Shown: positions 8,529 through 17,600 of the stretch, one piece after another | Numbering within the stretch: the stretch's first letter is position 1 | How the letters are laid out: every line of letters starts with the position of its first letter | Source of the DNA: Bacteroidota bacterium | Lineage (GTDB): Bacteria > Bacteroidota > Rhodothermia > Balneolales > Balneolaceae | Assembly: GCA_027621355.1 (NCBI GenBank) | Contig: JAQCBZ010000009.1 | Coordinates: 1-56,926, forward strand | Direction: 5' to 3' | Length of the DNA: 56,926 nt | The notes under the pieces: generated by a model | What the model was told of the DNA's origin: nothing | What the model saw: the letters and a program-made list of their open reading frames with translations, nothing else | Databases searched by the model: none | Made by a program: the position numbers and the translations under genes

Positions 8529-9824
8529 TTAGGATCCCTTTGTTGCAGAGGCCGCTTGTAGAAGACGTTGGATGATCTCGTCGAAAGACAGCGTCTCTTC
8601 TGAGCTCTCAGCCATGTGTCGAAGTACAAAGGTTTGTTGTTGGAGCTCTTGCTCCCCCACGATTAGCGTGTAGCGCGCACCATTTCGATTGGCATCCTTC
8701 ATTTGAGCTTTCATGGAGCGACCTTGCATGTCTATTGTGGCAGAGATGCCCTTGGACCGTAGGGTTTGTAGCGCACCCAAGCCCCATGTTTGTGCTTCCT
8801 CCCCAAGCGCAACCAAATAGACATCAGGCACAACACTTTCCGTTTCTTGTTGTGTCCATGGATGGTTGATACTTTGCATTGCCAAAATGAGTCGTTCCAT
8901 GCCCATCGCAAATCCTACAGCTGGGGTTGGTGCACCTCCTAATTCCTCGACCAAGAGATCATACCGACCGCCACCTGCAATCGCATCTTGTGATCCAAGA
9001 GCAGCACTTGTCACTTCAAAGGCTGTTTGGGTGTAATAATCCATTCCCCGAACCAGCTGCGGTGTAAGTTCATAGGGAATACTCAATGAGTCTAAGCCTT
9101 CCCGAACCTGCGCAAAATGAGCCTGACACTCCTCGTTTAAAGAGTCCAAAATCGAAGGGGCATCTGCAATGATTTGCTGATCGGAGGCATCCTTCGAATC
9201 CAAGATCCTCATAGGACTGGTCTCTAGACGTTTCTGCGAGATCTCGCTGAGTTGGGAGGCAAAGGGGGTTAAATACTCCACCAATACCTTTTTGTACGCC
9301 TCACGACTGGGTCGATCTCCTACGGAATTCAGCTTTAGGGTCCAATCCGTCAAGCCAAGAGCTTCCAGCACAGCGAGCATGAGTTGGATGGTTTCAATAT
9401 CAGCGATAGGGTGGGCAGATCCCAACACCTCCACACCAAACTGATGGAATTGTCTGAGTCGACCTTTTTGAGGTCGTTCTGCCCGAAACATTGGACCGAT
9501 GTAGTAAAGCTTTTGGGCGCCTCCGCGCTGGCCAAGATGATGTTCGATATAAGCCCGAACCACGGGAGCGGTACACTCAGGTCGCAGGATATAGTGGCTT
9601 TCTCCCTTTTCGAAAGCAAAAATCTCTTTACTGACAATATCACTTGTAGCGCCTACCCCTCGCACGATGAGCTCCGTCTGTTCCATAATGGGCGTACGAA
9701 TTTCATGAAAATCAAACAATGCCGCTTGGTCGTGGAGTGTTTGTTCGATCTTACGCCACAAAGGTGTATGCTCAGGAAGAAGGTCCACCATGCCTAGGTG
9801 GGATTGAAATTTGGGTGCCGCCAT
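8529..9824 (-). CDS. hisS: Histidine--tRNA ligase
   Basis: A 432-residue class II aminoacyl-tRNA synthetase that charges tRNA-His. The N-terminal catalytic core has motif 1 around residues 15-60, the motif 2 arginine region GPMFRAERPQKGRLRQFHQF, and the histidine-specific loops LVRGMDYYTQTAFE and AGGGRYDLLV. The motif 3 helix is AVGFAMGMERLIL. The last 90 residues are the anticodon-binding HGTP domain (VYLVALGEE onward). The reading frame continues upstream to 10055, but that extension would overlap the divergent M1 peptidase gene. The ATG at 9824 (MAAPKFQSHLGMVDLLP) matches the usual family N-terminus. It precedes punA in a likely two-gene operon. Confidence 0.96.
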   Translation of the reverse strand: MAAPKFQSHLGMVDLLPEHTPLWRKIEQTLHDQAALFDFHEIRTPIMEQTELIVRGVGATSDIVSKEIFAFEKGESHYILRPECTAPVVRAYIEHHLGQRGGAQKLYYIGPMFRAERPQKGRLRQFHQFGVEVLGSAHPIADIETIQLMLAVLEALGLTDWTLKLNSVGDRPSREAYKKVLVEYLTPFASQLSEISQKRLETSPMRILDSKDASDQQIIADAPSILDSLNEECQAHFAQVREGLDSLSIPYELTPQLVRGMDYYTQTAFEVTSAALGSQDAIAGGGRYDLLVEELGGAPTPAVGFAMGMERLILAMQSINHPWTQQETESVVPDVYLVALGEEAQTWGLGALQTLRSKGISATIDMQGRSMKAQMKDANRNGARYTLIVGEQELQQQTFVLRHMAESSEETLSFDEIIQRLLQAASATKGS

Positions 9825-9942
9825 GATGTCGCTCCGCGTGCTGTTTTGTTTAATGCGCGTACCGTCGTAAGATACAAGAAATTGAAAGTGGGGTGAACTC
9901 GAACCCTGCAACAAAAGTTGGAAGACATTAACAGTACCTAGT

Positions 9943-11700
9943 ATGAGAAAACCGATTATAATCCTCTCAAGACCTAGCATCTTCTCCTTTATGATATTGG
10001 GTTTGATCATTGGATTCACCCCTTGGACGCTCTTGGCGCAGTCAGGTGGTCCCATCCATCCCTATCAAGCAGCCTATGATGTGCAACATATTGAGTTAGA
10101 TATGGAGGTATTCCCATCGGATTCTGCTATTGCAGCGACAGTTATCACGACGGCCATCCAACAAATTGCCTCGGACACCTGGCGCATGGCGTTAAGCCCC
10201 CGTTTTGAGATCCAAGCAGTGGAATGGCAAGGACAACCGTTGGCTTGGCACAGGCCCCATCTGGCCGAACCAGAGGTTCATGAGCGATTTATTCACCTGA
10301 CGTTTCCTGGGACTCTTCAACCTGGAGAGGAGGTTAAAGTGTCAATTTCCTACCAAGGTAAGCCACGTCCTGCCGTGCGGGCACCTTGGGATGGTGGCTT
10401 TGTTTGGGCCGAAACCCCTTCAGGAGATCCTTGGATTGGTGTCGCGTGTCAGGGAGATGGGGCATGGTTGTGGTGGCCCAACAAAGATCATCCATCGGAT
10501 GAACCCGATGAAGGAGTCATGATTCATTACACCGTTCCTGCTGGGCTCACGGCTGTGTCCAATGGTGTGCTTCGGGAGACACAAACCGAAGGGGATCGAA
10601 CGCGGTGGAGCTGGGAGGTGCTCAATCCTATTAATTCGTATAGCATTACGCTAAATGCAGCGCCCTACATAGAGCTTCAAGACAGTGTGCAAAGTGTAGA
10701 CGGATCCACCATCCCACTTCATTTTTGGGTGCTCCCCGAGTTTGAGGAAAAAGGGCGTGAACGGTTTCCTCAATTCAAGGAACAGCTTGTCTGGTTTGAG
10801 GAACTCCTTGGGCCGTATCCCTTCCGCAATGAGAAATATGGTGTGGTACATGCTCCGTTTCTAGGGATGGAACACCAAACGATTATCGCGTATGGACCAC
10901 GATTTGAGGATAACAATCTCTTTGGCCGAGCTGTGGGATTTGACGACTTGCACCACCACGAATTAGCGCATGAGTGGTGGGGAAACCTTCTTACAGCATG
11001 GGATTGGCGTGATTTTTGGATCCATGAAGGATTTGGAACCTACATGCAGACGCTCTTTACAGAGGACGTGCTTGGGCAAGCTGCGGCAGACAGCTTAATG
11101 GGATTGATGAGAATGCGCATTGTTTCCAATGATGAACTCGTTCCCGATGCTTTCCAGACGACCAAACAAAAATATGGATCAGGTCGTGGTGGGGATATTT
11201 ATTACAAAGGTGCCTGGACGCTACATATGTTGCGTTACCTCCTTGGTGAGGACGCATTCACAAGTTTTATGCGAGAGTTGCTCTATCCAACACAAGTCGC
11301 GGCAAAGGCCCTCGATGGGTCTCAGACCCGTTTTGCCAGCACGCAAGATGTCATGCGGGTGGCTCAATCGTATACCCAAAGAGACCTAGGACCCTTCTTT
11401 GAGCTCTTTTTGAAGCACCCTGAGCTCCCCGAGCTCGTCTCTGAGGTTGAAGGAAGATCACTCACATTATATTGGGCCAATGTTCCCAAGGGGATTCGTT
11501 TTTCTATGCCTGTGGAGGTTTCTGTGAATGGAGAGATACGTGTCGTGGAGGTGGGTGTCCAAAATCCGGATCCTACAGGACCCACGGGAGAGGTGGTCGT
11601 TGAGCTCCCAAGACGTGTGCAAGAGATTACGCTAGATCCACATGGATGGCTTTTGCGCAACACGATTGGGTATGGTGAATCGCTGGATCTCAATCCATAG
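9943..11700 (+). CDS. Secreted M1-family zinc metallopeptidase
   Basis: The 585-residue protein has an N-terminal signal peptide (hydrophobic run IFSFMILGLIIGFTPWTLLA, probable cleavage after LAQS), so it works in the periplasm or outside the cell. The zinc site is HELAH at 339-343 with the third ligand Glu 362 in FWIHEGFGTY, and the WWGN after it is typical of M1 enzymes. The exopeptidase motif is GMEHQ at 308-312, the variant often seen in FCB-group M1 proteins instead of GAMEN. A Tyr in YYKGAW may stabilise the transition state. It probably removes N-terminal residues from peptides. It is divergent from hisS across 118 bases and shares no operon. The family is certain; the substrate is unknown. 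Confidence 0.92.
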   Translation: MRKPIIILSRPSIFSFMILGLIIGFTPWTLLAQSGGPIHPYQAAYDVQHIELDMEVFPSDSAIAATVITTAIQQIASDTWRMALSPRFEIQAVEWQGQPLAWHRPHLAEPEVHERFIHLTFPGTLQPGEEVKVSISYQGKPRPAVRAPWDGGFVWAETPSGDPWIGVACQGDGAWLWWPNKDHPSDEPDEGVMIHYTVPAGLTAVSNGVLRETQTEGDRTRWSWEVLNPINSYSITLNAAPYIELQDSVQSVDGSTIPLHFWVLPEFEEKGRERFPQFKEQLVWFEELLGPYPFRNEKYGVVHAPFLGMEHQTIIAYGPRFEDNNLFGRAVGFDDLHHHELAHEWWGNLLTAWDWRDFWIHEGFGTYMQTLFTEDVLGQAAADSLMGLMRMRIVSNDELVPDAFQTTKQKYGSGRGGDIYYKGAWTLHMLRYLLGEDAFTSFMRELLYPTQVAAKALDGSQTRFASTQDVMRVAQSYTQRDLGPFFELFLKHPELPELVSEVEGRSLTLYWANVPKGIRFSMPVEVSVNGEIRVVEVGVQNPDPTGPTGEVVVELPRRVQEITLDPHGWLLRNTIGYGESLDLNP

Positions 11701-11710
11701 ACAAAGGAGA

Positions 11711-13537
11711 TTATCCATTGGGAAGGATGATGGGTGCCTTATCGGCCAGAGTGTCCATAGAGGGTCGCGTCAACATCGATTTGGCTTGTGCTAAACGCTC
11801 TACCTCCTGGAGCGTGTCAACGTCGTCGGGTCCAAGATCCCAACGAATAGACCGGAAACGTGGAAAACGAAGCGTATAGCCCGCTTTGGTCCGTTTGTTT
11901 GCCTGAATGGAATCAAATTCTAACTCCACAACAAGCCCAGGACGTAGCGAAAGTGTGGGGCCAAACTTTTCCACGACCAGCTTTTTGAGTTCCTGATTTA
12001 GCCTGCGCAGTTCGGCATTGGTATAGCCACCGTAGGCTTTGCCAATCGGGATAAAGGACTCGGAGAATCGATCATCGTTTGCAACGGCCACGCCAAGGGT
12101 GAAATCTGAATAGGTGCCACCCCGCTTCCCGCTTCCCGCATGGGCATACATAATGATGGTGTCCAGAGCACCTTCGGGCTCTTTGAGCTTTTGCCAGTGA
12201 TGAGAGCGTTGTCCAAACGCATAAGGGCTATCCACTTGCTTGATCATTAAACCTTCATTTCCGTGGCTTAGGGCCTGCTCAAAAGCGCGTTGACATTGTT
12301 GTGGTGTAGCAACCTCAAACTGGCGAGAATAGGGGAGGCTTGCTTTTTCGCAAACAGAGGTTAATTGAGACCGGCGTTGCTCAAGTGATTGACTGAAGGC
12401 CTCTTTTTCATCCAACACCAATAGATCATACGCCACAAAGATGACCGGCACATCGTTCATGAGCGTGCTTGACGGCTTTTTGACGCCAAGTCTTTTTTGG
12501 AGATCAAGAAAGGGGAGGATTCTTTTCGTTGAAGGGTCAAAGGCTAAGACCTCACCATCAAGAACAAAAGATCCCCCCAGCGATGATTGCGCACGCTTCA
12601 TCTCAACTACGACATCTGGAAATGTTTGGGTAAGGGGGTTTAAGTCGCGTGAATAGAGCTCTACTCGATCAACCGAGGCGTGGACTTGACAACGAACACC
12701 ATCTAGTTTTTCCTCAAGCCTTACACTCGCCCAGGGTAAAGCCTCCAAGGATTCGACGGGAGAAGCCAGCATGAAGGCAATCGGCCGAAACATAGAGAAA
12801 GAGGCCTCATCCAAACGGTCTTCAAAGACAAAGCGTGCCGTTTCAGATACACTCCCCAGCACCATGTGGGCGTACCGAATATGCTCCAACGATGACCCAC
12901 TTACCTTAGCCAGAGTCTGCAACAAGCTTCGGGCTTCGAATCCAATGCGAAGCGACCCACCCCCAAGCATTCGAAGGGCCATTTTTATCTCCAATGGGGT
13001 GAGAGTCTTTAGCCATTGCTCAAAAAGGGCTCGTTTGTCCTCACTCTTTTTGGCTCGGGCCATTAACCCAAACGACGTGTCCATATCGTGCAACGTCCAA
13101 GGGGTTCGAGTGTCAGGCTGAGCTTGTTTTGATCCCGAATGGGGCATGTTTGTCAACAATAATTCGATGGTCTCTGAGCCTGATCCAGTCGCGGTTCGAC
13201 AAGGTTTGAAGACCTTATCATAATCAATCTCACAATATTCAGAGACCCACATCCCCTGTGATCTCGCGCCCAACCTACCCGTGAGCCCCGAGGTTGGATC
13301 AAACGCACCCTCACTGACAAACCGACACGCCAGAACTCCATCTTCCAGCGTCCCGTGATGTTGAATGTCACGAAGCAACTCCACAAAGAGCGTCTGCTTT
13401 GCCTTGGTCCCCCGTGTTTGCTCTAGCCGATCCAAAACCTCGCAGTATTTGCGGAAAGGATACCTCTTGACCGGTTCTGAATTCCCTGGCCCTGAACTCA
13501 TCTGCCCTGAACTCACCTGCTCTGACTTACCCATCAA
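11711..13537 (-). CDS. ATP-dependent DNA ligase of the ligase-associated repair module
   Basis: A 608-residue ATP-dependent DNA ligase. The adenylation motif EKLDGVR places the nucleotidyl lysine at residue 277. The other nucleotidyltransferase motifs follow: LYSRDLNPLTQTFPDV, FVLDGEVLAFD, EGLMIKQ and WQKLK. The C-terminal OB domain contains LVVELEFDSIQ and LRFPRFRSIRWD. Before the core lies the all-alpha DNA-binding domain (residues 30-260). It seals nicks in DNA repair and is additional to the usual NAD-dependent LigA, which is not in this window. The start is uncertain: the ATG at 13537 overlaps the upstream exonuclease by 11 bases, while ATG 13501 would remove a 12-residue leader made partly of tandem repeats. 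In many bacteria this ligase sits with a helicase, an exonuclease and a phosphoesterase; only the exonuclease is here. Confidence 0.92.
   Translation of the reverse strand: MMGKSEQVSSGQMSSGPGNSEPVKRYPFRKYCEVLDRLEQTRGTKAKQTLFVELLRDIQHHGTLEDGVLACRFVSEGAFDPTSGLTGRLGARSQGMWVSEYCEIDYDKVFKPCRTATGSGSETIELLLTNMPHSGSKQAQPDTRTPWTLHDMDTSFGLMARAKKSEDKRALFEQWLKTLTPLEIKMALRMLGGGSLRIGFEARSLLQTLAKVSGSSLEHIRYAHMVLGSVSETARFVFEDRLDEASFSMFRPIAFMLASPVESLEALPWASVRLEEKLDGVRCQVHASVDRVELYSRDLNPLTQTFPDVVVEMKRAQSSLGGSFVLDGEVLAFDPSTKRILPFLDLQKRLGVKKPSSTLMNDVPVIFVAYDLLVLDEKEAFSQSLEQRRSQLTSVCEKASLPYSRQFEVATPQQCQRAFEQALSHGNEGLMIKQVDSPYAFGQRSHHWQKLKEPEGALDTIIMYAHAGSGKRGGTYSDFTLGVAVANDDRFSESFIPIGKAYGGYTNAELRRLNQELKKLVVEKFGPTLSLRPGLVVELEFDSIQANKRTKAGYTLRFPRFRSIRWDLGPDDVDTLQEVERLAQAKSMLTRPSMDTLADKAPIILPNG
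13491..13520. repeat. Two tandem 15-base repeats in the ligase 5' end
   Basis: CCTGAACTCATCTGC (13491-13505) is followed directly by CCTGAACTCACCTGC (13506-13520), one base different. Weaker copies flank them on both sides. On the coding strand they encode a five-residue unit (SSGQV / SSGQM) at the ligase N-terminus, outside the conserved fold. Gain or loss of a unit keeps the frame. Confidence 0.8.
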
Positions 13538-14618
13538 GCTCCTCCTCTTGTTGCATAGTTAAATCAAGAAATTGTGCTTGATGACCTCGCTGTTCCAAGA
13601 AGTGAGCGACAACGTCAGGAGTAGGTGAGTGGGTAATATGAATCTTGCGGGGTTGCAGGGCATCGCATACATCCAGCAACTCAAAGAAATCGAGGTGATC
13701 CGAAAGGGCAAATCCGCGATCAAGATTTAGTTGTGTTCGCCTGCTTGCCAACGCGGCCCACCCTGAGCATTGAGCGACACGCAGACGCTCAACATTGGAG
13801 GCAAATCCAGAAGATAATACGGACGTGGGACCGACTAAAATCGCCCCTTCGCATGTTTCGCGATTATAGGGCTCTACGTTTCCCAATGTGATACCTGCCT
13901 GTTGGTAGACCTCGCAGTATGGAAATCCACCGCCATGAATCATTTTGCGATGATCTAAGGGTTCGAGTAAATGCAAAATCTCCTGACCTTTGCCCAAATT
14001 ATACCCTAGAAATAAAGGTGTTTCACCCGCCTCCAAAGTTTCTTGAGCAAAAGAAAGCATCTCTTGTTGGATTTCGTGGGTCGGTTTCCATTTGTAAATA
14101 GGTAATCCAAAAGTGGCTTCTATAATGAGCTCATCCACTGTGCTCGGCCAAGCCACTCCTTCGGTTGCAGGGGAAGCGGGTGTTTTCACATCGCCTGTGT
14201 ACAGCAATGAACCATCCTCACTCTCTACGAGAATCATTGCCGAGCCCAAAATATGGCCTGCAGGATAGAGCGTTAGAGTTGCCTCGCGTGACACAGATTC
14301 TCCCGAGCCCTTCCTCGTGCATGGCACCCCAAAGTGCTGTCGAATAGTGTTTAATGAGGTAGGCGTTTGCCAGTCCAAGACCAAGGCGTCTCCTTTGTAC
14401 CCTCTTTTGCGCATAAAGGCCAAGGTTGGGGCCGAACAAACCACAGCACAGGATCGATTTCTTGGTAAATGGTCCGCATGTGCATGGGATACAAACACGA
14501 CATCAGCCTCAGAATGACTGTTATCCAGTGACAGATGGAAATCTTTCAAAAAAATTCCGTGTCCCCCTGAAGAAATCATGCAATAGCCCGAAGATTTCAC
14601 GATGTTACCTGACGTCAA
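13527..14618 (-). CDS. Ligase-associated DNA exonuclease (metallo-beta-lactamase fold)
   Basis: A 363-residue MBL-fold nuclease of the group found beside ATP-dependent DNA ligases. The metal-binding motif SHAHADH lies at residues 44-50 (His 45, His 47, Asp 49, His 50). Further ligands probably come from YPAGHILGSAM and LYTGDVKTP. The beta-CASP-like part ends with GFALSDHLDFFELLD and KIHITHS, typical of this family. Enzymes of this type are related to SNM1/Pso2 nucleases that trim DNA ends or process crosslinks. It overlaps the ligase gene by 11 bases and is transcribed ahead of it, so the two proteins are probably made together. A second ATG at codon 14 is an alternative start. It is divergent from dnaE with 42 bases between. 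The partner helicase and phosphoesterase are not present. Confidence 0.88.
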   Translation of the reverse strand: MTSGNIVKSSGYCMISSGGHGIFLKDFHLSLDNSHSEADVVFVSHAHADHLPRNRSCAVVCSAPTLAFMRKRGYKGDALVLDWQTPTSLNTIRQHFGVPCTRKGSGESVSREATLTLYPAGHILGSAMILVESEDGSLLYTGDVKTPASPATEGVAWPSTVDELIIEATFGLPIYKWKPTHEIQQEMLSFAQETLEAGETPLFLGYNLGKGQEILHLLEPLDHRKMIHGGGFPYCEVYQQAGITLGNVEPYNRETCEGAILVGPTSVLSSGFASNVERLRVAQCSGWAALASRRTQLNLDRGFALSDHLDFFELLDVCDALQPRKIHITHSPTPDVVAHFLEQRGHQAQFLDLTMQQEEELDG

Positions 14619-14660
14619 GAGTTATGATTAAGCGTCTAGTTCGACGATTGCTCCACTTTT

Positions 14661-17600
14661 ATGTTCCTCATATACGATACAGAAACCACAGGCTTACCCA
14701 AAAACTTCAGAGCCCCGGTTACCGATACCGACAACTGGCCCCGCTTGGTCCAGCTTGCCTGGCAAGTGCACGACATCGAAGGAAAAAAAATCAGTGAAGG
14801 CAATTGGATAGTACAACCGGACGGGTTTACGATTCCGTTCAATTCAGAAAAGATTCACGGGATCTCCACAGAGCGGGCTCAAAAAGAGGGCTCTCCTCTT
14901 TTAGACGTGCTCGAAGCGTTTGAACAAGCCGTTCACGCCTCCACATTTGTGATTGGGCATAATCTCACCTTCGATTGGAATATCCTAGGAGCAGAGTACG
15001 TCAGGCTAAATCGATCCAACGCACTTGAGTCCAAAATTCAGGTCGATACGAAGGATTCGGGTACGGAGGTATGCAAGATTCCTGGGGGGCAAGGCCGATT
15101 CAAATGGCCAACACTGGCTGAGCTTCACACAACGCTCTTTGAGGTGGGTTTTGAAGGGGCTCATGATGCCTTTGCCGATGTTCGAGCAACAGCTAGATCC
15201 TTTTTTGAAATGGTGCGGCGGGGGGATTTAGTGCTTGATCCACCCGATGGGGCTGAGTGGCCAGCAAAACCCTTGAGCGAGGTGATCAATCGTGCACATT
15301 ATGAATCTGAGCTTGAGCGAGAAAAAAAGTGGGAAAGCCAAGGGAAAGCACAAAAAGAGGCCCAAAACAAAGAGCCGGAACCTAGCGCATCGGAGGGGCC
15401 CATAAACAGCCCTTCAGCGGACTCAACTCCACATCCAACGATGGGGTCCAAACACACCCACGTGTCAACGGTCAAACCAGTGGTGAATACTCCGTTTGTC
15501 CATCTACATTGCCACTCTCAATTTTCTATTCTGCGAAGTACAGCGAGTGTCAACGCGTTGGTAGAGGCGGCCAAAAACGATGGAGCCCCAGCCGTTGCCT
15601 GTACCGATTTGGGGAATATGTTTGGGGCTTTTCATTTCACCAGGGCCGCCAAAGAGGCAGGGATTCAGCCTATTTTGGGGTGTGAGTGCTATCTGGTAGC
15701 CGACCGTCATCAAAAAAAGTTCACCCGTGATCTCAAAGATTATCGGACACAACCTGTTTTTCTAGTTAAAAACCTCGAGGGTTATAAAAACCTATCAGCG
15801 ATGGTCTCAAAAGGACACATCGAGGGGTATTACTACAAATTTCCCCGTATAGACAAAGCACTCATTAAAGAGCATCACAAAGGGGTCATCGCATTAACAG
15901 GCGGGCTACGAGGTGAAGTGCCTGATTTGATCTTGAACCAAGGGGAAGAGGCTGCCGAAGAGGCCTTTCTTTGGTGGAAGGAGATCTTTGGCGACGATTT
16001 TTATGTAACACTACAACGTCATGGGTTGGAGGAGGAGGACCGGGTGAATCAAGTTTTGCTCAAATTGGCCAAAGCCCATGATGTGAAGGTTCTGGCAGCC
16101 CAGGATGTCTATTACATTCACGAAAAAGATTGGCAGGCACACGACGCCCTACTGTGTGTGGAGGATAACAACCCAGTAAGCATGCCCATTGGGCGAGGAA
16201 GGGGTACACGTTACGGCTTTCCAAATCATGAGTATTACTACAAGAGCTCTGAGGAAATGGCCGCTTTGTTTGCGGATATGCCAGAGGCGATTCATACTAT
16301 TCAGGACCTTGTTGCGACACTCGAGCCGATAGAGCTTGAACAAGATATTTTATTGCCTTCATCTACACTGCCTGAGGGTTTTGAAACAGAAGATGACACG
16401 CTCAAGCACCTTGCGCTGGAGGGAGCGAAGCAAAAATACCCCACGGCAGAAGGTGAGCTTGAGCCGAGGGTACTCGAAAGGATTGAGCATGAGCTTGGGA
16501 TCATCAAATCGATGGGATTTGCGGGCTACTTCTTGATTGTTCAGGATTTTATCGATGCAGCCAAAAAGATGGGGGTCTATGTGGGTCCCGGTCGAGGCTC
16601 CGCTGCAGGATCGGTCGTGGCTTATGCCATTGGCATTACCAACGTCGATCCACTCAAATACGACCTGCTCTTTGAGCGATTCCTCAATCCAGAGCGGGTG
16701 AGCATGCCCGATATGGATATCGACTTTGATGATGAGGGGCGTCAAAAGGTGATTGATTATGTCGTGGAAAAGTATGGCTACAATCAGGTAGCCCATATTA
16801 TCACGTTTGGGACCATGGCTGCACGATCTGCCGTCCGTGACGTGGCTCGCGTGTTGGAACTCCCTCTCCAGGAAGCCGACCAACTCGCCAAAAAGGTTCC
16901 AGAAAATGTGGGAACCACCCTAGATAAAGCCTTTGAAGAGGTGCCAGAGCTTAGGGAGATTAAAAAATCGGATACCCTTGCTGGAAAAACCTTACAGCTC
17001 GCCCATACGCTAGAAGGAAGTATTCGCAACACGGGAATTCATGCTGCTGGGATAATTATTGCCCCTAATGATCTTCTGAGTCTCATCCCCGTATGTACGG
17101 CCAAAGATGCGGAGTTGATGGTCACGCAGTTTGATGGAAAGGTGATTGAAGATGCTGGAATGCTCAAAATGGACTTCCTCGGCCTTAAAACCCTGTCCAT
17201 TCTCAAAACGGTGATCGAGATGGTGCGCCTGATTCATGGGCGTGAGATGACCTTGGATGATATTCCTCTGGATGATGAAAAAACCTTTGCTTTGTATCAA
17301 AAAGGGGGGACCGTTGGGACGTTCCAGTTTGAATCTGATGGAATGCGCAAACACTTGCGCGATCTCAAACCCACGACCATAAACGATTTGATTGCCATGA
17401 ATGCGCTGTATCGTCCGGGACCGATGCAGTTTATCCCAGATTACATCCGTCGCAAGCACGGGCAAGAGGAGGTCGATTATCCTCATGAGGATGTAGTGGA
17501 TGTACTGGAACCCACTTATGGCATTATGATTTACCAGGAGCAGATCATGGTCGTGGCGCAACGGATGGGGGACTACACGCTGGGTGAAGCCGATATTTTG

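Noticed and set aside
9890-9915. tRNA-like T-arm (GGTTCGAGTTC on the minus strand)
   Set aside because: The five-base stem does not pair, and no acceptor or anticodon arm is found beside it.
9824-10055. In-frame upstream extension of hisS by 77 codons
   Set aside because: It would overlap the divergent M1 peptidase gene and its signal peptide, and the ATG at 9824 matches the usual HisRS N-terminus.
16359-16883. 174-codon antisense frame inside dnaE, and several similar frames in pyrG and dnaE
   Set aside because: They lie opposite strongly conserved coding sequence and have no domain, signal or start context of their own.
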